Source of the DNA: Sarcocystis neurona
Taxonomy: Eukaryota; Apicomplexa; Conoidasida; Eucoccidiorida; Sarcocystidae
Direction: 5' to 3'
NCBI GenBank assembly: GCA_000727475.1
Contig: KL647302.1
Coordinates: 1,869,234-1,933,233, forward strand
DNA length: 64,000 nucleotides
The position numbers and the translations under genes are program-made. The notes under the pieces were generated by a model. It did no database searches, was not told the origin of the DNA, and was given only the letters and a program-made list of their open reading frames with translations. Positions 14,301 through 26,001 of the stretch are shown here, piece after piece. Within the stretch, counting starts at the first letter, position 1, and the number at the start of each line of letters is the position of its first letter.

Positions 14301-17300
14301 CAGCAACACAGCTAAAAAACGCATGTGATACAACATTTTTGCGAATCAGAACTAAAACAGCCGCAGGTTCCTTTCACGTGCATCCTCCACATAACTACCC
14401 GAGACGCACACGTACAGACACACCGATACACAGTGCGAGGTAGACGTGTACACATTTACATACATTTACATATGTGCGTATATATATACATATACATATA
14501 TATGTATGTTCACTCGAGAACGGTTTCACACAGACGTGTCGCACGTGTCCCTATCAAGGTAGTGTTCGTATCTGCATATTGGTCGGCAAACACATGTAAA
14601 TAAATACGTATAAAACAACGCGTAATCATTTATATACGTGTGACTACACACTTATGTAAGTACTCACATGTGGAAGCCGTTCAACCCATTGTCTAACGAC
14701 GTGCAATCACAACGGAAAGCTGAAAACATGTCGTCCGTTCTCACCCGACGCGCATAGTCGAATGGGAGTGCAACAAGAACTTCAAGGGCGTCGCTGCTGC
14801 GAAGGGCCGTCAGCATGCGCAGTACATGCTCAGCAGCTGTGTGACCCATTAGTTCAGGCTTTGGAGGCGGAGGCGTGGGTCGCGGTACCTCGTCGGTCTT
14901 GCTGTTCTTCAGCTGTTGTTCCTCCCACACAGCCAGCGCCCGTGCATACGTAGCATCCAACTCCTGCTGCTCCCGTGCTTCGTCTAGCACCTGCACGCAC
15001 AATCCCGCTCGTCAGCAGCTACGTGTCTACACAGGTTTATGTACCTATGTTAGAGGAGTACATCCACGTCTGTGTTTGTGCGCATATATATGTGTGTGTG
15101 TGTGCCTGCATGCAGTGGTACTTGTAAGTATGCGTGTCTGGGTGGTTGTAGTGGTGCTACACGCACGGACTCGTACAACCACACTCGAGCATCTTCGGCA
15201 TAGAGAGTCGAACGTCCACTAGACACCCCACTGCATCAAAGTATGATTCTTACACACGGTGCATACATGTCTCTATCTACATGTATTCACTAATGTGTTA
15301 CCTATTAAATGTAGTGCGCAGACGACTTCCTTCACACCTTCACAAGAACCATTCATGCTTCAAGTGCGCGAAGCACAACTGGTAGCGCAGCGATTCAGCG
15401 TATCTGCTGAATCGACGTCAACGTGTACGGAAGAAAGATTCTCTTACGAACGCAGAGACCCGTCCCGCGTTGTACTAGTCAAGTACTAGTCAACCCGTCT
15501 CTTCACATACATGAAACACTCCGTTGAAAACGTGTGCACGCTGTGTGAACGTCAAAACGCACGTGTGGACCCTTCACACGTGTCTGAAGGAACTACATAT
15601 GCGTGTACGCCCCCACGCATCGCTGACACGTTCACCATTGCTTCTTTCGGCACTGCCTTCGCGCGCGCAACCGTTGGCTACAGTCCTTATGCGTTGGTGC
15701 TTTACTTACCTCCATAAGCCTCTCAGTAGACCGCAGCGCTTCGATAGTTCTCTTCGAGGTGCGTTCGAGCACGACGTGTGTGCTGGCTGCTGTTGCACCT
15801 ACAAGCACATCTTCACGTAATGCTTGTCTATCTGCAGCTTCTTCCCACCGCCGCTGTTGCTCCTCCTCGACAAACAGCTGATCCTGCGATCGTCGCCAGC
15901 ACTGCAGGAGACGAGACGCATGGGCTGCGAAGACCATGTCTCCGTCCCCTGTGGCTGCGAGACACGTGATGGGGCTGTTGCAAGCAGTACTGAAGACGCT
16001 AACCAGGCAGTGCCGCTTGTCTACATCCCACAACTTCACAGAGGCATCCAGAGAGGCACTTAGTAAGTAGTGCGTTTGAAACAGAAACAGAACCTGCAGA
16101 ACAAGGAGCAGACACAGGAGCACGTGGGGCACTGTCAGTCTCCGCACACATTTACACGCAGGTGCATACGCATAACGACACCGCCACCACGCCGCAGACA
16201 CAGGGACCGCACACTGCCTGTTTCTACAACGATGCGTACACATACGTAGCAAAAATCCACTACCGGCCCGTATAGACACCAAAACACGACACCCGCACCG
16301 AAGTTTCTGTCTCACACGACTTCCACCACAGGCCTCCACAGGAGCTGAAACGGCAAATTTCTGCCGCTCGCCGCAAGTATCGCCCGGACGCAGCTAGAAG
16401 CCGCCAGCAGACGCGTGTTCTGCGTCCTGCGTACGCGCGGATGCATATCACGCGCGTATCGGCCAGATGAGTTCGTAGCGTGGGTGCGAACGACAAGGTA
16501 GACGAACTGCATACGCATGTAAACAGACTCATTCCGACGGCACCTGTAGGCGCTGACGCACCTGCGCAGGCGGTTCGTGACTGCACACGGATTCCGTCGA
16601 ATGTGTACATACACGCGTGGACGCAGACTCTGAACACGCATATGTGCGGCCCCTGAGCAACGCGTTGCCGTGCACCGCGTAGACGCTGCGTATCCTGCGG
16701 CACGCATGTTGGTGAAGTATGCTGCATACACATGCGAAGAGTCACTACGACGTACATACCCACTTGTGCGCCTCTGCGTCGCGCACCAGCACGCATACAC
16801 ATAGTCTCTGCGTAGCCCACAACACGCGTGCGTCATCAGCACAGTGCAAAACAAGTACACCTGCGTACTTTGTAAACTATATGCACAGACTCTACGCTTT
16901 GTACACTGCCTGCACACAGGTAAGTCGTGCGCACGCTTCGATATGCGTATCTCAAACGTACACGCGTGGAAGATTGTTACGAGTCGTACTATACTGCGGA
17001 GTCCCTGAAGAATCTACTACACGTGCAGTCATGCATACGTTTGTGGACCACTGCCTAGAACACTCATATATACATAGGTAGCAAATTACCGTGAGTACAT
17101 ATAACATTATACGAAAACGCATGCACACCTTTTGTCACGTCCCTTCGTTTACCTGAGTAACCGCTTGCTCATGGGCGAGAAGACTCTGTTGAATATTGCC
17201 AAAGTCGACATTCCAAATTTTGACAGTCTTGTCTCCGCTGCCGCTGGCCAGCAGCGTGCTGTCCGAGGAGACGGCGATGGAGTAGATCGGCAACTGGTGT

Positions 17301-20300
17301 CCGTACAGCGACAAGAAAAGTTTGTTACTGTCCGCGTAGAACAACAAAATGGTCATATCTTGTAGTGCGCAAGCGACGTACTTTCCGTTCATCGTGAACT
17401 GCACGGCGACACCTGCATCCGGTAGCTCGATGCTGCCCACTTGTCGAAAACGAATACAGCCGCCTGCCGTTGCAGCCGTGACTGCTGCTGGCTCCGCTGT
17501 TGTGTCTGCCGGAACGGGCGCGACTGGTGAACCATCTGCGGCTGCAGCACCCAGCTGCGGGCCGTTGTGACGCAGGCGCTTCTTCTGCTTGCGCGTTGAT
17601 GTGGCTATTGCAGAACTGGCCGAGGGAAGTGACGACGAAGCAGTCGAAGTGACGGGCGCGGTGTCCTCCACGTACAAGACAAAGAATTTGACGGTTTTGT
17701 CGGAAGACGCAGAAGCAAAGCTGCCGAGGACAAGCGCACAAGCGTGAAACTCGAAAAGCACTGGGTAGAAAAAGGAAGAGAACAGATAAGCTCTCCGGTG
17801 GCACACGGATAAGGGGCATGAGAGAGAAAGACGCGCGGAGAAAGTAGATCCACGAAACCACAAGTACGAATCCTACGAAGACGTTGTCCATCGGTGCATG
17901 CCTATAGAAAGTAGGACGACCGTGCTGCAATCCTGCAAGTCAAAGTTTCAAGCTCGGACAGTACGGGATCGACGCACGCCTATGTGCAGGTACGTAGTCT
18001 ACATATGTATGCCTGTACGTGATACAGAAGGCAAACGCAAATGAAGCAGGAAGAAGCAGAAGAGAAAACTGGCTGGAAGAGAGAGAGCGTGTGAACGACG
18101 AAGAGAGACGTCATGGAAAGGAAGACCAGATACCGAGCGATGAACAAGGGAAACGGAAACTACGAAGACCAAGCGCCAACAAGAGGAAGAGCGATACAAG
18201 GAGAAGCCGAAGACAGACATAAAGAGTAGACGAAAAAAGAAGACCGAGACAACAGAAAACACCGTGTGAGAGAGCGGAAGAGATGCAACCGGAGGAAACA
18301 CGAAAAACGAAGAGAACGCGAAACCAACACACACACATACATAGAGGAATTACGAAGGAAACGTCAAAAGCAATAAAAAACGGCGGGTACATACGGAAAA
18401 CCCGGAGGCAGAGTACCGACAGCAAACAGAGAAGGGCAACGGGCCCGAACAAACGTGTGCTTCGCTCACCCTTGTAGGCATCTGACGAATATATGATCTG
18501 TGTGCACACACTACTACACATATGCGCACGAGGACAACGACCACCTTCGACGCTAGGCTGCGCAGGTGTCTCCGAATATAAGCCCAACAGGACGTCAACG
18601 TAGGGGTGGAGTCGAGGACTAGGCAGAAGCGCCGCCTACACTTCGACGAGGATTACGACAGACGAAGATTCGGAGCGTCGAAAAAAATTCGCGATCTAAT
18701 ACTTGGAAGTATACGCGTTACCCCACCACCTAATCCTGTCCTAGCACTGGGCTTACCTTGTGTGCTTGGGATGTTCAGCAAGTGCTTGCACCGGGCCACC
18801 GTGGGCAGCCTGTTGCTGCTGCACCCCGCAAGCAGCCACGTCCACCAATATTAGCTCGCCGCCGCGACTACCCACCACCACGTGTTCGTTCCCTGAGGAA
18901 AGACATGCAAAGAGAGATTCTTTCACTTGTGCATCATCCCTTACTCCCCCCCTTCACGCGTGACGATAAACGCAAACGACGATGCGCGCCCACGTGTGTA
19001 TACCTACACACATGTACATGAAGCCGGCATGTATCTAGTGGATACACTGCTGAGATGATTCAAGACTCGCACAGACAGGAGACACATTCACACACGCGTA
19101 TACGCAGTGTGTCTGAGCCTAGACGTATACGCGTATGTTATCAGGTGGTCGTGACGTTATATTCTCGTTCCTCATGGAGTCCACATGCGGAAGAATTTCG
19201 TGTACGCACTACCCGAACGGAGGTAGCGGTGTTATCCGGTGTATGCACACAAGCTGCAGGACACGTGTACACGCAGACAGACAGACGCAGATGTCCACAA
19301 ACAGATACACGGGTAGCACGTGGACACACAGAAAAGCATGCACCAGGTCTGCTGTGGACCCATATATACATAGATATGTGTATATATGTACAGATAGGTA
19401 GATATAGAGATGCACACACCGAGGTGTACGTGGAAGTATCTACTAGTGCGGCACATTTCCGCTCTGCAGCGCCGACGGCACGTCTGCAGGCCGCCGCAGG
19501 AATTCTTCGCTACCAAAATCATTCCGCCTTCACAGACGAAATAAATAACAGCGACAGGCAGAACCTCCCACAAGCCGAAACAGCAGCAGGACCAACTTCT
19601 TGTTGACACGGACGCAACAATAGCAGCAGGTAGGAACCCACATGCACGGGGACATCCTGCATTGCACATATACATATATATATGTATGCGAATACATGTG
19701 TATGTGTACCTAAATGTATATTTTTGCGCACACACGTATGCGTGTACGCGCGTATATACACTCAGGTATACATGCAGTTGCTGCTCGTGATAGCAGCACC
19801 AGCCGCCTACGACGCGTGTTCCACCAGTATAACGAACGCGACGTACAAGTCCATTTCAGCCACAGGGAAGGAAGTTCGAAGACGAGACGTTACGAACTGC
19901 AACAGCTGCAGCACATGCAACATACCAAGGGGAAAAAGACTCGAATAAGATACCCAAGCAGCGCTTACCGGCAAGGAAAAATCCGCAAAGTGGGAAGTCG
20001 AGGGCCAGGGTCTTCACGCACTTCCGCGAATGTACAGTCCAGATTTTCAGGCCCTGTGTTGCAAACACCGTTCAGCGTGACGGACACGTGTGTTTGAAGA
20101 AGCAAAAGAGGAAACTGCCAGAGAGAAAGGGAGACAGTGAGGGGGGAAGAGGGATGTCAGGAAAAGTAAAACACCCCTACGTAATTTCACTGAACAAGGA
20201 GGGACACGTATTTGCGCGCGTGCGGGAGCGACGCGTGCAACGCTGCAGCAGAAGAAAGAGAATGAAAACGGCCCACACAAATATGAGGTCCGAAGGTAAG

Positions 20301-23300
20301 CAGAGGCCAAGAGCGAATCATTGCACCCCGGAAGGCAGCCGCCTGCACACGTGACACTAGGCGCAGAGACAGAAAATGACCACCACGTAATGCTGCAGCA
20401 CAACTTCATGTCCCTCTCTATCTCTCCCTTTTCTCTCCCTGTGAAAATATGGCCACACACAACGTCCAGGCACTACACGACGTCTACAACTGTACGAGTT
20501 TGACATTTCTTTTGCCTTCGTTCTAAACGCTTCCTTGTTCCGGCCTGCGTGCATCCACTACACACAATCGAGGGAGGCAAGTAGCAACGTGCCTTGCAGA
20601 CAAGGCGATGCGAACACAAGTACGCGGAACACCAGGCAGACACGCAAGACGCACGAAAGCAAGGGTAGTACTGCTAAAAGAAACCTCTACGCACTCTTCC
20701 CTTCAAAGAGCGCCCCGCACACGGTGAGTTGACAGAAACGCAGATTCTACCCGGAAAGACCATCCGGGACGCAGAGCCACAACCAAGAGCTTCACGCAAA
20801 TACGTCGCTTGCCACACGACGCATGTCAAGTCCTTCAGTAAAGAAAAAGGGCACGCACACAGAGTGCTGGCAACGTGCAGTTACATGACCGACTAGCCCT
20901 CCTAGTACCGGAAGGTACTACTTGATGAAGGCTGTGAGAGGGAAAGGGGCACCAGACATGTGAGCGCAAACTGCTTCCCTGTGTGCGACACAAAGAAACC
21001 AGCGCAACGATCAGCTGGAGCAACGAGGGGGACGCAAACGTGTGGACGTACACATACATATATATATATATACGTGTCGATAAATCTGCGTGTGCAAGAC
21101 GCAAGTACCAGGGCGCCGTGTGCATGCCCAGAATCCCGTAAAAATCCCTTCTGTGCAGCCTTTCCGCCCACGCAGTAGTCCTCCACGGAAGATGGACACA
21201 CTACGAATATATATATGTACATATGTATATATATATATATGTACGTACACATTCAAATATATATACACGTAGACATGTACGCTTGCGTATTGTGTACCTC
21301 GTCTGCCAGAGAGAGCAGCAGGCTGCTGTCGTGGCTGACGCTGAGGTGTCGGACTGTCCCTCGGTGGCCCGCGGCTGCCAATCTTCTCACGAGCTGCGCG
21401 GGTGCTGCGGCAGCTGCTGCGGCAGCTGCTGCCTCTTTCTGGTTCTCCTGGTGCTGCTTCTCCTGGTGCTGTTTCTCTGCATGTACCTCTGCACCGGCAG
21501 CATCCTCCTTCTTGCTCGAACGAGCGGACGAACTCTGGACAGCGGGACAACGGGCAGAACAGCGCAGCAGTCCGTTGATAAGCAGAAATCCCCTTTCTCG
21601 ACGTAGAAGCACGCAGTCGCAGAAATATTCCACATGCCTGTAGACGCACGCCTGTATGTGTATAGAGGACACGCAGGTGAATAACTCGGTCTCTCCTATA
21701 CGCACCTACACATATGGATACAATAATATATTCAGATACATAGACACACACGTGTACGCAAGCAGCAAGGGATCTACACCAGCCGCACGTTCTTGATGTC
21801 AAACCTGCCAGACGGACGCGTGTAATTGTCCCGACGCACACGGTCCCGCAGTTGATACACAGGAGAACGCGACACGTATAAACCAAGTACGCGCGCACAT
21901 ATATATACATATGTATGTATACAGACCTACACGTGCGTCTGCGTCTGTACGCGTCAACGTGAACACACACGTGAACACAAGTCCACCTCTACACGCTTAC
22001 ACGTAATACGTATAAATATATATATATATATACATGCACATACGTAGACAAGCCGTGTGTCTGTACGTCTACAAATACACATATCAACAAAAACATATAG
22101 GTTCGGCGTCCCCGTCAGTTCCACGTATGCTGTGTGTTACCTGCAAGATCAGTACCCTCTCCAGGTCTATCTTCGTGCAGCTCCAGCTACAATCACGTGA
22201 ATGCCTGTTTCCGTCCGTATCCCCATCCAGGTGCACCAACATCAACTATTGCACATCGACGCAGAGAGTCCACTGTAAGTAAAAACTACACACTACTACG
22301 TAGAGCAACGCGAGTACATACACAAACAGAAATAAAAAGCACTATTCTGCCCGCCCACATTTCCCATTCTGTGCGTACACACATTTGCGTCCACCCGCGC
22401 GTCCGGAACGGACACTCACGCGCAGCCTGCACCCAGATCGGGCCCGGGACACACGAACACACACACACACACACATATCAGTAGCTTCAGCAGCTTAACG
22501 TGAGTCTCTCTTTCTCCTGCTCTGTATCCTTTCACAGGGTGTGGCGCAGGACGGGCTCGCCACACACACAAAAGCGCGTCTTGATGCACGTGTGTGTGGG
22601 CACCACGTCCGCAGGTGTCCTCTCTGTGGCAGATTCGTTCGCAGAGACTCAGACACACGTGCGCTTCGCTTCTTCGCGCTGTTTACGTACCGGCCGATTG
22701 ACGGCATCAGCGAGCTCGTCTGTTTCTATTCGCCAGAGCTCCACCGCGTTGTCCGCTAGCGCCAGCACGACATCCACCTCCTCCAGTCGCCCATCCCCTC
22801 CTTGTTGCTGGTGCTGTCCACTTTGCCGCTCGTGTTCCGGTGACTGCAGCGCAGCGCTGTCGGACTTTCGTTGCTGTCTCTGCTCTGCTTTGTGGCGCTT
22901 CTTCTTCCCTCTCCCTCCCTCACCTCCTCCTGCAACAGCACTGGTGGACAAGAACGCCGCAGCTTTGTCTGCTGTTGCTGCTGCTGCGTCTTGGCCTTCC
23001 CACCGCCGTCTACGCCTGCGCGCGTCGAAACTCTTCACCACACTGTTCGTATGCAGGCGATACAGAAATACAAACTGGTCTGTCACGCAAGCGGTTTCCT
23101 CCTTCCCAGCAGCCTTCTCTAGCTGCTGTTCCTGCAGGAGCGCATCTTTCTTCTTAAGTTTTTCGAGTTGCCGCTTGCGCCGCCGACGCATGCGTCTGCG
23201 GGTCTCACGAGGGCCGCACACGCGATACACTTCGACACTGCGAGAGCCGCCGCTGCAGACAACCAGCAAAGAATCTGCTTCTCTCTTCGGAGCACCTGGC

Positions 23301-26001
23301 CCGTCTGCCCCCGCTGCGCCAGCCACCGAGAGATCGACGAACTGCATGCACGTCGTGCGGCGCTTGCTGCTGCCGCCCCCCCCGGCCTGCCGCTGCAGCA
23401 GGCCGAAAAACGAAGCGAAAAGAGGCAGTCCCATCACAAAGTCCACCGAAACACCCATCGATGCGGCTGTTGTTGCCGCGGCTGTCGCCACCTCTGCTGC
23501 CGCCGCTGTCTCCTCCGTCTCTGCTGCTTCTGCTCTTGCCACCGTCGTATCTGCTCCTGCTGCTGCATCTTGGGCCAACGCAGTAGACCCCCGCACCACC
23601 CGGTGGTGCAGTTTGTACACGCGAATCACGTGGTCAGCACAACCTACCAACAAGCGGGTCTAAACAGCAGACACCCACAAGCATACACACGCACACATGC
23701 ATGGGCTTACCGGGCTCTGCCAGCTGGAGCAGCTCACTAGCGTTCGACAACCTGGTGACGCTCTGTTCTGATACAGTGGCGCAGTAGGCAGAGACATGCA
23801 GTCTGCCACGCTCTGGTGGTGGAATTTCGACCACGCACGCACGGGCTCACTCATGTTTGCCTCGTGAACAATAAGTCCCTCAACACCTAGAAGGTATGCT
23901 TATGTCTCCGAGCACATGGGCACATGTACAGATTCACACACACGTGTACGCGTGCGGCACCTGCAACAATCTGCAAAAGTGCACCAAGAGAAGGCGCACA
24001 AGGACGACATACGGAGACGAGAATTAGAGAGTTACAACACGCGGGATGCACCTATATATATAGACATGTGAGGTGGCAGATACATTGATACGTGTAGGTA
24101 CTACCCTCGTTTCTATATACGCATGTATGTATACGCATCTTCTTACCAACGAGCAGGAGACACGCACAGAGAGGCTATACATGTATCCGTGTATATGCAC
24201 GTATATCTAGATTTGCGTAGGGATAACTGAATAGACGTATAGAGATATATATGTATACATGCAAATCTACGTACGCTAGAAGCTGCTCAAATATGCAAGT
24301 GAAGCACCTTCGTCGAAGCACCGTCATCGTCCAGAGCAGCTGTTTTGTCCTCTTTGTTACCTGCGCCCTGTCGATCGCGAGACTCCAGACTTCTCCACGC
24401 CCGCCAGCAGTTGCGACGCCGTGTGCCGCTGGGACTGCCGCAGCTGCTGCGTCTACGACCGTTTGCAGACACAACTGCAGATCTGCGTCCCATATCTTCA
24501 CCATTCCGTCTTTACCTCCAGAAACCAGCAGCAAACCTCTTCTGTCGCTTCCTCTTTTTTCCCCTGCTGCCCCAGCTGCTGCCGCTGCGCGTTCGGCTCC
24601 CCCCGTCACTTCTTCCGCTGCTACGTCTGGGGGTGCTTCTCCTGCTGCTGTTCCTGCTGCCTTTCCTGCTGCAGCTCTGGCTTCAACTGACGCCCTTGAA
24701 ACGTGGGACAGCAGCAGCAGTGCAGTCACCGGCGCCGAATGCGCACGGATCCTGCAGACGCCTGCACCTAAGACACGGTCCCACACGATCACGTCTCCGT
24801 CTCCTGCACCCGACAACAAATGCGTGTCTCCCACCACCGCGTCTTCGCTCTCTGCAAAACCAGCCACACCAACAGCAACAGCAGCATCAGTAGCCGCAAA
24901 GACAACATCTGAAGAAACCACAGCGAAAGGCCAGCACCAAAAGAACAGCAGCTGTCGCAGCAGGGGCATCAACGCAGACAGGAGAATTACCACAGGCGCA
25001 CGTACAGACACTTCGGCACGGGAGTTATGCAAACCCCGCGACAGTCCCTCCGCGCGTTACCAGCGGACCCACAGGAGAAAGCACACAACGCAAATACGCT
25101 TCAACCTCAGCTATTATGGCGAGACATGCGTGCGAAGAAGCGCTAGGCGTTTCGAACAGATATGTGTACATCTACCTATGTCGCTGCTTGTGTTGCTGCG
25201 GTGCTGCCGCCATTACTGCTGCAGCGCAACTACCTCAGCTGGTCCGGCAGCACAGTGCTGCGGTTTGCTTCTGTGCGTTCTCTCAGCGCGTTCTTCATGT
25301 GCACTCCCTTTAGCTGCTCTGCCGCTAATGCTCAAGGCGCTTTAGCTGTGCTTTGTCTGCGGCTGAAGTTGCACCGGTTCTCCTGCACTGTGTTGCTCGT
25401 GCTGCTGCAGCGTACCGGATCCCCACGCGAGACTGGTAACGGCACTGCGGTGTCCGTGGAGTGTGAGCAGCGGCGGAGGGTACAGCGCAGCAGCAGCAGC
25501 GGCTGCTGCCGGGGAGTCGGGGGCGCACGCAGCAGCTAGAGCAGAGGCAGCGGACGCAGCGTCAGCAAGTGCCGCAGCGGTCGGGCACTCCCAGAGGCGC
25601 ACACTGCCGTCTGAGTAGCCGACAGCGAGGTATCTGTTGCCTCTGGAGACTGCCAGCCGCGTCGCATGATAGGGGCAGGACCCTGCAGCGTCAGCAGCAG
25701 CTGCAGAAGCCGCCGCCGCCGGGGGTGCGAAGGGGGTGAAGGAGAGGAGAGGCGTCTGCTGCGAGAAGTGCCACAGCAGCACAGCAGGCCCGCTGCACGT
25801 CAGCACGTACTGCCATTGTTGACCTTGCGAGCCTGTCGGAACATCTCCAGCGGCAGACGCACGGTCAGTCAAAGACAGACCGGAAGCCGGAGTGGAGTCC
25901 GAGACAGAGGATGGACAGGTAAAAAAAGACACGTTCCCGCCAGGGGAGGCCACCAGCCCGAAAGTCTCCTGCCGCACGTAGCGCAGGTACGCCTTCACCA
26001 T
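11337..26001 (-). CDS. UTP12: U3 snoRNP/SSU-processome WD40 protein Utp12 (Dip2, WDR3)
   Basis: Utp12 is a nucleolar beta-propeller subunit of the UTP-B part of the small-subunit processome, needed for early 18S pre-rRNA cleavages. Model, 5' to 3' on the minus strand: 26001-25416, 24851-24361, 23659-22691, 21534-21298, 20053-19969, 18892-18757, 17720-17153, 16093-15710, 14990-14745, 14272-13962, 13081-13009, 11459-11337. All introns are GT-AG and all phases agree, giving 1402 residues against about 940 in animals. The start MVKAYLRYVRQETFG matches the WDR3 start MGLTKQYLRYV. Later landmarks are GDGDVIVWD, GGKDGMVKIWD, HVVVGSRGGEL, SFASASSDKTVKFF, FFLSLYGH-like LFLSLYGHQLPI and SGSGDKTVKIWN. 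The C-terminal Utp12 domain runs from about residue 1150 (exon 9) to the end. The extra length is Ala-rich and charged inserts in exons 1-4 and 10. Exon 2 could instead start at 24908 (19 more residues, same phase). The last exon is the least certain: its match to the family C-terminus is short. Confidence 0.93.
11820..11924. repeat. three imperfect 35-bp tandem units in UTP12 intron 11
   Basis: Units begin at 11820, 11855 and 11890, each starting GA(T/C)A and carrying a GTGTTC core. Copies 1 and 2 share the longer core GTGTTCATCGTA; copy 3 is more diverged. They lie inside the 1.5-kb intron between the last two exons of UTP12. No function is suggested. Confidence 0.7.
14459..14506. repeat. 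TA/CATA microsatellite in UTP12 intron 9
   Basis: Alternating TATATACATA-type sequence between exons 10 and 9 of UTP12. It is one of several such tracts in the introns of this gene. Confidence 0.8.
21206..21269. repeat. TA/GTAC microsatellite in UTP12 intron 4
   Basis: A run of TATATATG, TACATATG and (TA)n with embedded GTACGTAC, directly inside the intron from the exon 4 donor at 21297. A similar (TA)n tract lies at 22010-22032 in intron 3, and shorter ones near 21055-21073 and 19672-19686. Confidence 0.85.

Noticed and set aside
21011..21970. 319-codon minus-strand frame overlapping UTP12 exon 4
   Set aside because: It is in a different frame from the exon that carries the WD sequence and is full of TA-microsatellite-derived Tyr/Ile/Val codons.
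22500..23663. 387-codon plus-strand open frame
   Set aside because: It is antisense to UTP12 exon 3 (23659-22691), which carries conserved sequence on the minus strand; the plus frame is a Ser/Cys/Leu shadow of Ala- and Arg-rich codons.
24251..25345. 364-codon plus-strand open frame
   Set aside because: It lies across UTP12 exon 2 and intron 1 in antisense; no conserved motifs. It arises from GCN/CTG-rich codons.
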